DNA of 64,000 nt from Manis javanica. Its lineage: Eukaryota > Chordata > Mammalia > Pholidota > Manidae. Of this stretch, positions 38,200 to 48,900 are shown piece by piece (the stretch's first letter is position 1; every line of letters starts with the position of its first letter). A model generated the notes under the pieces. The model did not search any database. It had not been told where the DNA came from and was given only the letters and a program-made list of their open reading frames with translations. The stretch is from assembly GCF_040802235.1 (NCBI RefSeq), contig NC_133158.1, positions 22,509,001 through 22,573,000 on the forward strand. The letters run 5' to 3'. A program made the position numbers and the translations under genes.

Positions 38200-39151
38200 A
38201 TTTCTGTGTGGTGCCCACTAGTGCCCAGAAGCTCCAGTCTCTGGAGCTGCTCAGCCCCCAGAGTTAGGTTGGGGGTCTTAGGGCAGCAGAGCTGGTGCCT
38301 GGGGGGAGGAAAGATCTGTTTCCTCATTTCCACAGTGCCTGTCTCCAGTGTCAGAGCCAGTGGGCTGAGCACACAGGTGTAAGCCTCTGTGCTTTGTGTC
38401 TCTAGCTGTTGTAGGTAGGGCCTCCCTCTGGCTGGCCTGATACCAGCACAGTGACTGCAGGTTTGCTACCCCGTGCTGGCAGGATGAAAGGATGGTGCAG
38501 CACACTGCGTATCACAGTGGGGCCCTCAGAGCTGAATAAGCAGCCAGGGAGATGGAGCGCCTGAAGCTCCTCAAAGTTCCCAACCAGCTGGTCCTAGTGT
38601 GCCCAGACAACCTTGTCCCGCTCTCCCCTCCCCCCCACAGCAAGCTCCATGCAAACCCTGCTCCTTCAACTGCCCTCTCCCTGCTAGGAAGCCTCTCAGA
38701 GCACCTGCCTTTCCCTTGTCCCAGAGAAGCCGGCTGTGGATCCCATCCTCCACAAATGGCCGGAATCTCAGTCTATCAAGCACTCCGCCTGTCTGAGCTC
38801 CCCAACGTCCAGAGCACCACACAATATAGGTCTCTACTCACAAAGCAGATCTCCAGGGCCAGGTGTTCAGAAGTCCCAGGCTTCCACCCCCTCCCTACTC
38901 AGTTTCTCTTCCTCCGGCTGGTGAGCTGGGGTGGGGGAAGGGCTTGGGTCTGGCCAGATTAAGGCTTTCGTACTTTACTCTGTTTTGTGAGGTCTGCTCT
39001 GTTTGTGAGGTCTGTGTGCAGTCTGGTTCAGCCTTCTTTCCTATTGCTGTTTTAGGGTTAGTTGTATTAATTAACTATATTTTCATGCTATTAGTGGTTT
39101 TGGGAGGAGTTCTCTGTCTCACCTCTCACACCACCATCTTGAATCTCAAAG
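38200..39151 (-). promoter_or_regulatory. L1/HAL1 5' UTR (internal promoter region)
   Basis: About 950 bp of GC-rich, non-coding sequence lying immediately upstream of ORF1 on the minus strand. In L1 families this region carries the internal RNA polymerase II promoter. It is the longest GC-rich block in the window. Open frames on both strands here (such as 38552-38962 plus and 38571-38822 minus) are compositional artefacts. The element appears to keep its 5' end, shown by the abrupt join to the older L1 at 39151/39152. Confidence 0.7.
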
Positions 39152-39163
39152 AGTTAAGAAACA

Positions 39164-39471
39164 GACTCACAAAAATGGAGAACAAGTGAGTTTTTCCAGA
39201 GGGGAAAAGTGTGGGGGGATAGGTGAAATAGGTGAAGGAAATTATGAGGTATAAACTTATAGTTATAAAATAAGTTACTGGACAAAAGGTACAGTGTGGG
39301 GAATATAGTCAATAATATTGTAACAATTTGGTTTGGAAACAGCTTATAACTACACTATGGTAAGCATTTTATAATTTATATAAATGTCAAATCACCATGC
39401 TCTTTACCTGAAGCTATTATAATGTCATCTGCACTTCAGTAAAAAAGACCAAAAATAAACCTAACAACAAC

Positions 39472-39473
<2 letters not shown>
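39164..39473 (+). mobile_element. Old L1 3' UTR, right part (split by insertion)
   Basis: Continuation of the 36687 L1: 'gactcacaaaaatggagaac', 'tttttccagagggg', 'ggtgaaataggtgaagg', 'acttatagttataaaataag', 'tatagtcaataatattgtaa' and 'cacttcagtaaaaaa' are sense-strand 3' UTR landmarks of old L1MA/L1MB-type elements. Its A-rich tail leads into the microsatellite at 39474. Confidence 0.88.

Positions 39474-39538
<65 letters not shown>
39474..39538. repeat. (AC)n(AT)n compound microsatellite
   Basis: About 19 AC units followed by about 14 AT units, grown from the A-rich tail of the old L1. Likely polymorphic. Confidence 0.96.
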
Positions 39539-39539
<1 letters not shown>

Positions 39540-39542
<3 letters not shown>

Positions 39543-40454
39543 TCCCTGTAATAAGACACCTAAGCACATGCTCCAAAAACCACAGAATAAACAAAGGAAG
39601 CTAAAGACATGAAGTAAAATAAACAGGAGAATCAATAAGGAAAGAAGCTAAGAGAAGCTCCTGAATAACATCAGTTCTGCAGACCAAGAGAAGAACAAAT
39701 GCATACTGGAGCAATGAATAAAGGGCTTAAAAGGAAGAGCTCTAGGAGAATCAGTGGTCTGGAAGAATTATTTGACAGCATTGACCATGAGGGCAGTTGT
39801 TCCAGTATGGTTTTATAGACCTCTTGAAAATCAAACAAGACTCATCCACACATGTTAAGATAGCAGAGGAAATGAAGAAATTAAATAACACTTGAAGAAA
39901 AGTTGTTAAAGAAAGAAAATGTGGTCATACTGTTTGGATCTGCAGTAGACAGTGTTTGGATAGATATAATGATGAGAACACTGCATATGGGTTTAAAATA
40001 GAATTATGCTGAGAGACCTGGAGAAGGTCAATAGAGATATAAGAGTTATATTGTCACCTATCATAACTGGATGCCAATAGAGAATGCTAAATCTTATAAA
40101 TCAAGTTATTTTCATGACATGATATTATTTAAAGATGGGGAGGTAAAAGCCTGTGGGAACAGCTGGAAGACTTTGAAAGAGAATTCCTATAGAGTGGCAA
40201 GGAGATCTGTATTTTTTTCTAGTTCTTACTGTTCTCAGACTTTAGCACTACTTGGCTTCTGATAGAGATTTGGAATACTACATATTTAAACTATAATCCT
40301 AAATACTAATACTATTTGACGTTTAAAAGCTTGACAAAGACAGAGGAACACGGTAGCCAGAGATAAGGAAATTTAAAAAAAAGATAAAAAAGTTAACAAA
40401 AAGATCCAGGTCCTGTTCAGGGAACTGCACTATGGCTGAGAATTAAGAGGCAGA
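39540..40454. other. Unassigned A-rich sequence
   Basis: No gene. Probably old, A-rich, perhaps the continuation of whatever the L1 at 36.7-39.5 kb landed in. No motif-bearing frame. Confidence 0.35.
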
Positions 40455-40600
40455 GATACAATGCGGCATAATGGTTTAGGGGTTCAGGCTCTGGACTCTG
40501 TTTTACAGGTTTTGTATTATGGATCCAAAACTTGCTATGTGGCCTTGCAAAAGGTATTTAACCTCTTATTAAAATTTCTGTTTCAATTTCCGTATGAGAA
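40455..40600 (+). repeat. MIR SINE
   Basis: 'cataatggtttaggggttca', 'ggctctggactctg', 'ctatgtggccttgcaaaagg', 'tatttaacctctta' and 'gtttcaatttcc' match the 5' two thirds of a plus-orientation MIR, including the tRNA-like start. Confidence 0.82.
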
Positions 40601-40639
40601 ATCAGAGCTTTTAATTAGTATTGCAGGAGACTAAACCAC

Positions 40640-41080
40640 ATCCTGTCAGTATGCCTCTAAGTTTACCCACAGATGCCAATGGACAATTCCAAGCTTCCCT
40701 CCTCAAGATCCTATTTTATGTTGTCTGAGAGCCCTCAGGGGATTGCTCATCAACACACAGGCAAGCTGAAGATGCTGACTGTATGTGCCAGGATATTTAT
40801 TGTCCTCACATGGAGGAAAGTAGTAGGTCAATAAACAGACCATCTTCTGTATCCCTTCATGGGACCATCCTGAGATGCATACTAGGTGGTTCCTCAGAGG
40901 GTCTGCAAAGGAACAATGTGACTCAGTCCATTTTGCACACTACTAGGTTTTCTCCCTTTGTCTTATTTTTCCCATACCTCACTTGGGCTTCCTGTGATCT
41001 TTTCCCAAATAAGTCCTTGTCTCAGGGTCTACTGTTGAGCAAAGCCAGTCTAAACAAATATGTGTCTCATGTTTTCAGAA
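40640..41080 (+). repeat. LTR-like fragment (ERVL/MaLR-type)
   Basis: The 3' part 'cctcacttgggcttcctgtg', 'cccaaataagtccttgtctc' and 'agggtctactgttgagcaaa' is typical of the R/U5 end of old mammalian ERVL/MaLR-related LTRs. 'caataaacagac' at about 40829 may be a relict polyadenylation signal. No internal sequence or partner LTR is seen, so it would be a solo LTR. The family is not named. Confidence 0.5.
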
Positions 41081-42835
41081 GGATTAAATGATATAATCCA
41101 TATGCAGCATAGTTAAATACTTACTTTTCTAGGCACATAGCAATGTTTGTTTAATATTAATTGTTAGTCTATTATTGCTTTGTTGTTGTTAAATGCCAGA
41201 ATATAAGGAAAGTCCTTTTGCAGCACAATTATCAGCTTAGATTGTCCTAAAGGTGAAGAGAAGAATTTGGTAGAGTAGGAGCTACAACTATATTTAATGA
41301 CTAACTGACTGTGTGAGGGAGTAGGGGTGAAAAGGGTGGGGCTTTGAATGATTTCACACTTAAATAAGAATACTTAGGCTCCCACATGTTAACTTGTATG
41401 ATTAATGGAGTACTAATGTCAATAAACAAGAAGAATGGAGGAATTGTAGTTTGATTTGCCTCCTAAAAAGAAGTAGACATTTTAAAAATATACTGAAAAA
41501 GATTTTCTTGAGCTATTTAATTACATGATAGAGGTATCAATGAAGAAAAGTTAGGTTTAGTCAAAAATTGGGGGTCAGGTGCACACTGAATACAAAACCA
41601 AGAAAGCAGGGACATTAGTCTAAAACCCCTTTCATAAATACCAAAAATAAGACCTTCTAGGTAAATGACTTGCCCACAGTTTGACAATTCATTGATCCAA
41701 AAGTCCTTAGACCCCTAATTGCATATTTTTCCATCTTTTTTTTTGAACTGTTGTTACCATTTATAATTATCCTCTCTTCTTGAAGTTATGGTTGGTGGAC
41801 AGGTGGTCAATATGGGTAGCAAAATTGCTGAGAGAATGAATGTTATTCATTTCCCAAACCAATCCAAATCATGTTGTTTCCTTAGTTCAACTATTGGTCA
41901 CTTTGTCTTTCAGAGTTATCTGTCTAATTTATATTTAAATGGAAATGATTTGACCACTCCGAGTGACATCTGAGAGTTAAGTTTAGCATTTGTGTTGTTA
42001 ATGTTTTCTGCCAGACTGATGACCTTCATGTAATAGGATGGCTGCTTTCCAATTCCTTTATAGAAAATATCATTTCCCTCTCTCCCCTTTTTGTTTTATT
42101 TACAAATGTAATCTCTGATCCCAAAATTCATAAGTGAGAATGGTAAATGGCTAGTTTTTTATAGGATCATACATAAGGGTCGAATTCACTGACCCATCTC
42201 ATATCTTTCTACCCACTTAGGGAAGGATTTTTGAAAAGTCAGTGTGGCAGAAGTGAAGCAAGGAGCTGTTGGAAAGTATCACAGGCTTTTTCAGATAATC
42301 TCTTTCAAGTAATTCTAATACGATTTTAAGCTGAACTATTAGTAAAGTGATGGTTTCACTTTATTTGTTGATGATTTTAACTCTTAGAACATTAATTTCT
42401 AGGCACATCTGAGAAAGAGAAATATTAGAAAAATGCTGTGTATATATGTGTGTGCAATAGGAAATTGAAAAATCTAAGGAGAATGCCCCCTTGGCCCAGC
42501 TCAACTCTTAGCAAACTTTTAAATTAAAAACTCTGTGACCACAATTATTTATTTATACACAAATATACTGATATTTATATTATTTCTTAAAAGTTCTGAA
42601 AAATGGCTAAACTGAATTATCACATTCTAAGGAACTTTGAAAGACCTTGTCAGTAGAATAGAGTGCATTGAAAAATGTTAGGCCAGTAGCAAAAGAACAA
42701 AAGCCAATAACAAGCCTAAAAGAGAATTGTAAATGTGCATAAATACATGGGTTTCAAGTACTAGTTAAGTATATTTTTCTCATTATTTCCTACTCTTTTC
42801 TTCATTTGTGTATTTCCCTTCACCCCATTTTACTT
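41081..42835. other. Mostly unassigned, one MIR relic
   Basis: 41,640-41,740 ('taggtaaatgacttgcccac..agtttgac') resembles antisense MIR. The remaining ~1.6 kb is unassigned AT-rich DNA. Confidence 0.45.
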
Positions 42836-42839
42836 CCCT

Positions 42840-43725
42840 CCAGATTATGCTTTTAGTTAACTTTACTGAGATATAATACACATGTAATGAATATATATGT
42901 TTTAAGTTCAATGAGTTGAAAAAATGTATATGCCCATGTAACTGCCCACCCCCACATCAGGATATAGAATGTTTCTATCACTGACAAAAGTTCTTTCTTA
43001 CTTTTTTGGAATCAATCCTACCATCTCTTACCCACAACCATTGATCTGATTTTGATCCAGTCTTTCACCATTTTGATTACATTTATCCATGGGTATTTTC
43101 TTCTTTTGAATGCTGTTGTAAATGGAATAGTTTCTTAATTTATTTTTCAAATCATTCATTGCTGGTGTAAAGGGACACAACTCATTTTTTTGTGTTGGTT
43201 TTGCACCATGCAATTTTGCTGAATTAAGTGATTAGCTCCACTAGTTTTTTTGAGGATTCTTTAGGATTTTCTGTATGTAGGATTATGCTATCCACAAGAA
43301 AAGGTGGCTTTATATTTTTCCTTCTCAATTCGGGTATGTTGTATTTTATTTGTTGCCTAATTGCTTTGGTTAGAACTTCTAGTACAATATTGAATAGCAG
43401 TGGTGAAGGAGGGTATCTGTGTCTTGTTTCAGACCCTATGGGGAAAGCTTTCAGTCTTTCACCATTGTGTGTGATGTTAGCTGTAGTTTTTTTTTTACAT
43501 ATTCTTTGTTATTTTGAGGAAGTTCTTTTCTGTTTCTAATTTTCTGAATGTTCTTATCATGAAAGAGTGATGGATATTGTAAAATCCTTTTTTTGTGCAT
43601 GTTAAGATAATATATTTGTTTTCCTTATGTGTTCCATTGATTTTATGTTGAACTATCCTTGCATTACTGTTTTAAATCTCAGTTGGTCATAATATATAAT
43701 CCTTTTAATGTGCTTTTGGACCAGT
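42840..43725 (-). mobile_element. Old L1 with internal deletion
   Basis: Antisense L1. 42840-43060 is 3' UTR-like ('gttaactttactgagatata', 'catgtaactgcccaccccca'). From about 43065 the sequence jumps to the antisense of the reverse-transcriptase region of ORF2 ('gcaattttgctgaattaagt', 'ggattctttaggattttctg', 'gcctaattgctttggttaga', 'ctttcagtctttcaccattg', 'tatcatgaaagagtgatgga'). The ORF2 C-terminal part between them is missing, so an internal deletion is likely. Frames are broken. Confidence 0.8.
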
Positions 43726-43729
43726 GATG

Positions 43730-43935
43730 ATTTTGTCCCTAGATGAATATTTAGCAATGTTGAGATATTACTGATTATCATAACTGGAAGAGCATGGTAC
43801 TGCCATCTGGTGTGTGGAAGGCACCGTATCACTAAACAGTCCACAATGGACAGAACGGCTCCCCTTCCCCCCAAAACAACAAAGGGTTAGTTATTCCAGT
43901 GTGTCAGTATTGTTCAAGTTCAGAAATTCTGAATT
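43730..43935 (+). mobile_element. MER5A-like hAT-Charlie DNA transposon relic
   Basis: 'atttagcaatgttgagatat', 'ctgccatctggtgtgtggaa', 'ggcaccgtatcactaaac', 'agtccacaatggacagaacg', 'gctccccttcccccc' and 'gttcaagttcagaaattctg' follow the interior and 3' end of MER5A. The 5' terminal repeat is truncated. Non-autonomous and long inactive. Confidence 0.85.
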
Positions 43936-44694
43936 ATATCAAATCCACTAATATTCATCCTCCATTTTTCCTCTAACCTGTCATCTGGTCTCTCCCCTCA
44001 GCCTCTTAAAAAAAACCCTGCCCTCTTCTCTCTATAGTTGCCATTCTGAATCTCACTTATTTTCTTCTGTCAGCCAGACAGAAGAAAATTATCTTCTGAC
44101 AATTATCTTTTACTTTAATTTTCCACTCACATACTTCCCTTTGATCAAACACCTTTCCCTTTCCTCACACTCCATCATCATCACTAGGTTTTATTTCTAC
44201 TCTTTCTTCAGTTCTCTGGTACTTCCTCTGGGAAGATATTTTTATTATCCTTAGACTGACAAAGGTACTTTTGCAGCATTTTCCCCATACCAGAACTTAT
44301 TATGGCATAGCATTTATCAGGGTTCATTAAAATCACATGTTAATTTCTATAAAGTCTTGCAGGATCATACCCAATTGTATTTGCTGACTATTATATCTTC
44401 AATACCTGGGCCTTTGCCATTTATGCAGTAGGGTTTCTGTTTACTTGGTTTTGTTTTTGTGGGTTTCTTTATTTTTTGTTTCTTAAGTTATAGAATGAAC
44501 ACAAGAATAAATAAATGAATCAGCCCAAATTCCTTTTTCATTATCTGTAACATTCAAGAAATGTGGTAGTTAAAAAACTTGATGTTGTGTGTGTATATAC
44601 TGCAGACATGTCTGTGAAACAGAAATAACCAATTAAAAAATTTTTATTTTAGTTATCTAAATCTTTACTACTCTGCCTTACCCATAATTCACTG
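43936..44694. other. Unassigned sequence with a strong perfect hairpin
   Basis: No gene. 44059-44089 forms a perfect stem-loop: arms 'attttcttctgtc' (44059-44071) and 'gacagaagaaaat' (44077-44089), loop 'agcca'. Everything else is unassigned. Confidence 0.45.
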
Positions 44695-45518
44695 CTAATT
44701 ACCTGATTTTTTTTAAATTAAAGTATCATTGATGTATAATCTTGTGAAGGATTCACATGAACAACACTGTCGTTTCAACATTCACCCATATTATCAAGTC
44801 CTTACCCCCCCCCCACTGCAGTTACTGTCTATCAGTGTAGTAAGATGCTATAGAGTCATTATTTGTCTTCTCCATTGCTATACTGCCTTCCCTGTGACCT
44901 TCCTATACTGTGATTGTGAATTATAGTGTGAAATATAATCCCCTTCTACCTCCATCCCCACTCACCCTCCCTAAACCCTCCCCTTTGTTAACCACTAGCC
45001 CCTTCTTAGAGACTGTGAGTCTGCTGCTATTTTGTTCCTTCAGTTTTGCTTTGTTTTTTTACTCCACAAATGAGTTAAGTCATTTGGTACTTGTCTTTCT
45101 CCACATGGCTCATTTCACTATAGCTCCATCCACGTTGTTGCAAATGGTAGGAATTCTTTTCTTTTTAAGGCTGAATAATATTCCATTGTGTATATGTACC
45201 ACATCTTCTTTATCCATTCATCTATTGATGGACACTTAGGTTGCTTTGATATCTTGGCTATTGTAAATACTGCTGCGATGAACATCGGGGTGAATGTGTC
45301 TTCTTGAATCAGGGATCTTGTTTTCTTTGGGTAAACTCCTAGGGGTGGAACTACTGGGTCAAATGATATTTCTCTTTTTAGTTTTTTGAGGAACCTCCAT
45401 ATTACTATACACAGAAATTGAATGAATTTACTTTCCCACCAAAGGTGTAGGAGGTTTCCCCATTTCTCAGCATCCTCACCAACATTTGTTGTTTCTTGTC
45501 TTTTGGATGTTGGCCAAC

Positions 45519-45825
45519 CGTGGGTAAAATTGCAGTATTTTCAGAATCTCTTGCCTGGCCTTAGTGCATGTACATATCAATAAGTGTTTCCAATGGGTGA
45601 AGAAAAGTAGTCCATCTCCGTATCAGTAGGTGATTACAAGGGGGAGCAAGGGCATATCTGGATGAGAGAGATTGGGTGGGGTAACTTTTTGTGCAGCAGG
45701 GTCCCAAGAAACATAGGTGAGCAGAAGTGAACAACTGCTTGTGAGCAATAAAGGCGTTTCTCCCACTTTATTGCTCCCTTTAACTGATTTCAGTTTCAAA
45801 TGTAATTTTCCACAGGCTAGGAATA
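45519..45825 (+). repeat. ERV 5' LTR (307 bp)
   Basis: Paired with the 3' LTR by shared blocks: 'gtgggtaaaattgcagt', '..caagggggag', 'agcagaagtga.caactgctt', 'gcaataaa' and 'ttctcccacttta'. The terminal TG is changed to CG (45519-45520) and the terminal CA to TA (45824-45825). Polyadenylation signal AATAAA at 45747-45752. It carries about 95 bp (roughly 45538-45632) that the 3' LTR lacks. Confidence 0.88.
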
Positions 45826-47580
45826 TATTTTTCCCCTGGAGTTATTTTACACCCGGAGTACCTGGTGTACTCAGGAAGATCTCTGAACCCATAGGTGTGA
45901 CACTTGGGCCAGCTGCCCCTAGAGAGGTGGGAAGATACCCAGAAACCTCCCCTGTGGATGATGGGGAGGTCCCAGTGACTTCTGTGGTGGGGGGTGACAA
46001 CTCACCCTTACCACCAGCAGCAGTGGAGGGTGCAGCTTCACCCAGGAACCGCTTGTCCATGGGGCTTCCACTTTAGGAGCCCCTAGTGGGAAATTGGTAT
46101 TACACCTGTTAGAGGGGTGGGGCCTTCCCCAGAATTGGGGAAGGGTGGAGACACTGGAAACTGTGGAATTAGCCCTCCGTGAGGCAGAAGACTACATAGA
46201 GGCCCTAAGTGACCATGTAACAGCCAGGATTGTGGGATGTTTGTTTCTCGAGATAGTGGAAAGGGTTATCAAAGAGAGACACACTTTGGCAAGAGTTAGA
46301 CACACTTCAGTATCTCTTGGAGTAGCTGGATCATGACCTATGGGATGCTTTTAAGAAAGAGAGACAGTTACTGAGAAGACAGTTCATGCTCCTGGAAGAT
46401 ATGTTAACAACAAGGGAGGAGGCTGCAAGAAAATCTGTGTTGCAGGCCCAGTCTGCAAGAGAAAGGTGAGTGGTACCTTCAGGCCCAGAAATGGTAGAGG
46501 AAATAGATGTCAGGGGAGGATGAGTGGGTGGGTCCAAGGCACCACCCAAGGCACCAGCCTCTCCCATATTAAAGGCCCACTTAGTTGTAATAAAGAAAAT
46601 AAAAATGCAACAACCATGGGGCTCCTCAGGAGGAGGAGTAGTCCCCTCCCCAGGTGAGCACCCCATGCTCCACCCCTATACCAAGAGTGAGCTGGTGGAC
46701 ATGAATATCTGGTTTTGGCAGAAGCTATCAGAACCTCTGCCTACATGGCTTTTGTGTTTCTGGGATATGGGGGTGGGAAACATTGCTGTCAGGTTATGAA
46801 ATGGGTAGGCTGCCTTCCCTAATGGCTTATCCTTCCCTCCAGCAGTGGTCGCAAAGTGCCTATCAAACCTCAGAGAACCAGATACTTCTGAATTGGCTGA
46901 CAGCAGCCATCATGGCAATTTGGCCTAATCAGGGTGATTTACCATCATTACCCACTAGCTGGAAAACATATGCAGAGCTCTAACAGGTGTTAAGGGAGTA
47001 GGGCATGAAAAATATCATCTATAATTTGGACCACCAGGGCCCTGATGAGGAGCTGTTCACCATAGGAATGAGAAATCTAGTGTTCCAAGCAGCTCTCCAT
47101 CTCTCTTTGGTTCCCTAGTCACTTATTCTTGCCCTCCACATAGGGCAAGAACCCATAAGTGAGGCTACTCATGCTTTAGCTGATCTCGGGGATGTCAAAA
47201 CAATGAAAGCATGGAAGGTACAGGCTATGACTGAAAGGAGAGATGTAAAGGGTCCCATGAAGGTCTCAAAGACCTAGATGTGGGTTGATATGATAAAGTC
47301 TGGGGATGGGAAAAAAACTTGATGGGCAGCCCAATAAGATCTTGTTAGAACTATGGCACCAATTAAAGCCAGAGCAGCAGTTCCAGCTGCTGAGGTCCAG
47401 GACACAGAAGCCGGAAGCAAAGCCCCAATGGTTGGGTGCCTGCAGGACTTCCTGGGGAATGGTACTCAGGCTCTGCCTGGGCCCTCACCCCAATGGGAGG
47501 ATGAATGGGTGTTGCAGTTTGACTGAGGGGGGTCAAGGCCCCCACCTTGGGAGACATGGTGGGAACTGGAGGTTACATGT
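45826..47580 (+). pseudogene. ERV gag remnant
   Basis: The region between the 5' LTR and protease is the structural (capsid) gene. Only short open stretches survive (for example 46094-46336, 46524-46799 and 46783-46983), in different frames and separated by stops. The phrase 'FWQKLSEPLPTWLLCFWDMG' (about 46712-46771) has the W-L-L-x-x-W-D character of ERV-L/MaLR gag. I see no intact nucleocapsid zinc knuckle. A primer-binding site should lie just after 45825 but I could not match it to a tRNA confidently. Confidence 0.65.
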
Positions 47581-47584
47581 AGAA

Positions 47585-47930
47585 TTAGCAATTCATTAGT
47601 CTCCTGTGAATGTACAGTGTGTTCTGGCACTGGTGGACACAGGAGCTAAATATTCTCTGACTTATGGCAACCCTGAGCATTTTCCTAAGACCCCTGCTAT
47701 GATAGATGGCTATGGGGGTAAGGTAGAGTGGAGAAAGCCCAAATCCCATTGGAGATGGGGTATTCACCCCCAAAGGAGTATGCTATGCTCATTTCTCCCA
47801 TCCCTGTATATATTTTGGGGGTTGATATTCTGCAGGACCTGTGGTTACAGACCACTGCAGGTGAGTTAAGACTGAGAGTATGTGTTATAAAGGTTCTAAG
47901 GGTACATGGTAGGCACCTGCCTGTAGCTCT
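47585..47930 (+). pseudogene. ERV protease remnant
   Basis: The retroviral aspartic protease motif 'LVDTGA' is encoded at 47630-47647, in a plus-strand frame open from 47606 to 47869. The Asp-Thr-Gly triad is intact. A frameshift follows around 47720-47730: the similarity continues in the frame of 47728-48030 ('VYILGVDILQDLWL', about 47800-47841, resembles the flap-distal G-x-D-I/L element). Function is excluded by the frameshift. Confidence 0.75.
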
Positions 47931-48290
47931 GTCTGTACCTCAGTGGGTAACAAATACCAAGCAGTATAAATTGCCTGGGGGGCACAAGGATATTAAAAAA
48001 AAAATACTCTGCAGGAGTTGGATAAGGTAGGCATCATAAAGCCCACTCATTGTCCTTTTATTCCCTGGTGTGGCCAGTGAAAAAGCCAGACAGCTCCTGG
48101 CATATGACTGTGGATTACAAGGAATTGAATAAAGTCACACCCCCCTTGCATGCTGCTGTACCCTCTATAGCAGTGCTTATGGACACCCTCAGTCATGAAC
48201 TAGGGACATATCATATTGTGAACCTGGCTATGGAACCCATCACCAGAACAGCTGGTAATAACTACCTATCCCATCATGGGGTGGGTGCGA
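47931..48290 (+). pseudogene. ERV reverse transcriptase, N-terminal part only
   Basis: The fingers/early-palm region is visible in the frame open from 48050: 'PVKKPDSSWHMTVDYKELNK' then 'VTPPLHAAVPSIAVLMDTL' and 'LGTYHIVNLAM'. After about 48230 the similarity stops. The Y-x-D-D polymerase box and the thumb are not found, and RNase H follows within a few hundred bases. About half of the polymerase domain has therefore been deleted. An upstream frame shift lies near 48000, where an A8 run occurs. Confidence 0.75.
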
Positions 48291-48379
48291 GACAGGACCC
48301 AAAGGCCAGGAAGTGGCATGGCACAGATATATACAGTAGCCAAACAAAGCATGTATTTACAGCAGCATAGTACCCTCTC

Positions 48380-48900
48380 CAAAAGCCCCTTAAGTGGAGA
48401 TTGCCAGTGCTTATTGGGGCCAGTGACATATACCAGTGGAAAGCAGAAAGAACTTGCTTTTGAACCATTGGTAACCAAGAGTTCTTATCAGGAGGGAAAA
48501 GCCCCTATACCTGAAGATGCTTGGTATATAGACGGCTCCAGTCATGGGCAGCCCCCAAAGTGGAGGGCTGTATCTTTGCATCCTAAGCCTAAGGCAATAT
48601 GGATAGAAGATGGAGAGGGGAAGAGCAGCTAATGGGCTGGTTTGCGGGCAATATGGCTCGTGATCAACCCAGAGCCCTCCCCTATAGTTGTCTGCACTGA
48701 CAGTTGGGCCCTCTATTGGGACTTGACCCTGTGGCTACCAACATAGTACCATGCCATCTGGATGGTTGGTCACCAAGACCTTTGGAGGCAAGAGTTGTGG
48801 CAAGACCTATGAGCCCCTGATCAGATTAAGACAGTTACCCTATATCATGTGACTGGCCAATTGCCTTTGGCATCCCTAGGGAATAATAAAGCAAACACAT
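48380..48900 (+). pseudogene. ERV connection/RNase H remnant
   Basis: Following the deletion, the frame open from 48276 to 48632 contains 'WYIDGSSHGQPPKW' (the first catalytic Asp of RNase H lies in Y-I-D-G-S-S). A stop then interrupts 'GKSS*WAGLRAIWLV'; where RNase H families carry the catalytic Glu this copy reads Gly. A later 'CTDSWALYWDL' holds the third acidic position. It is thus damaged at least by a stop and a missing Glu. Confidence 0.7.

Larger units (their letters stand above)
36875..39163 (-). mobile_element. 5'-half L1 (HAL1-like) nested in an older L1
   Basis: A minus-strand element of about 2.27 kb (36887-39151). From its 5' end it has a GC-rich 5' UTR (38200-39151), ORF1 (38199-37328), an intergenic segment and only the start of ORF2 (to about 36890). 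Its flanks carry a plausible imperfect target-site duplication: 'agctcagaaaca' at 36875-36886 and 'agttaagaaaca' at 39152-39163. It has a 5' end and ORF1 but no reverse-transcriptase region and no long poly(A), the opposite of ordinary 5' truncation. This matches the known half-L1 (HAL1) architecture. An alternative is a normal L1 that lost its 3' part by deletion. Confidence 0.8.

Noticed and set aside
38552-38962. 136-codon Pro/Leu-rich frame in GC-rich sequence, looks gene-like
   Set aside because: It lies in the L1/HAL1 5' UTR directly upstream of ORF1; GC-rich DNA is short of stop codons and several overlapping frames on both strands are equally long.
39417-39635. Minus frame with V-C and I-Y repeats
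   Set aside because: It crosses the (AC)n(AT)n microsatellite.
46331-46666. 111-codon minus frame within the provirus
   Set aside because: It is antisense to the gag remnant; no motif of its own.
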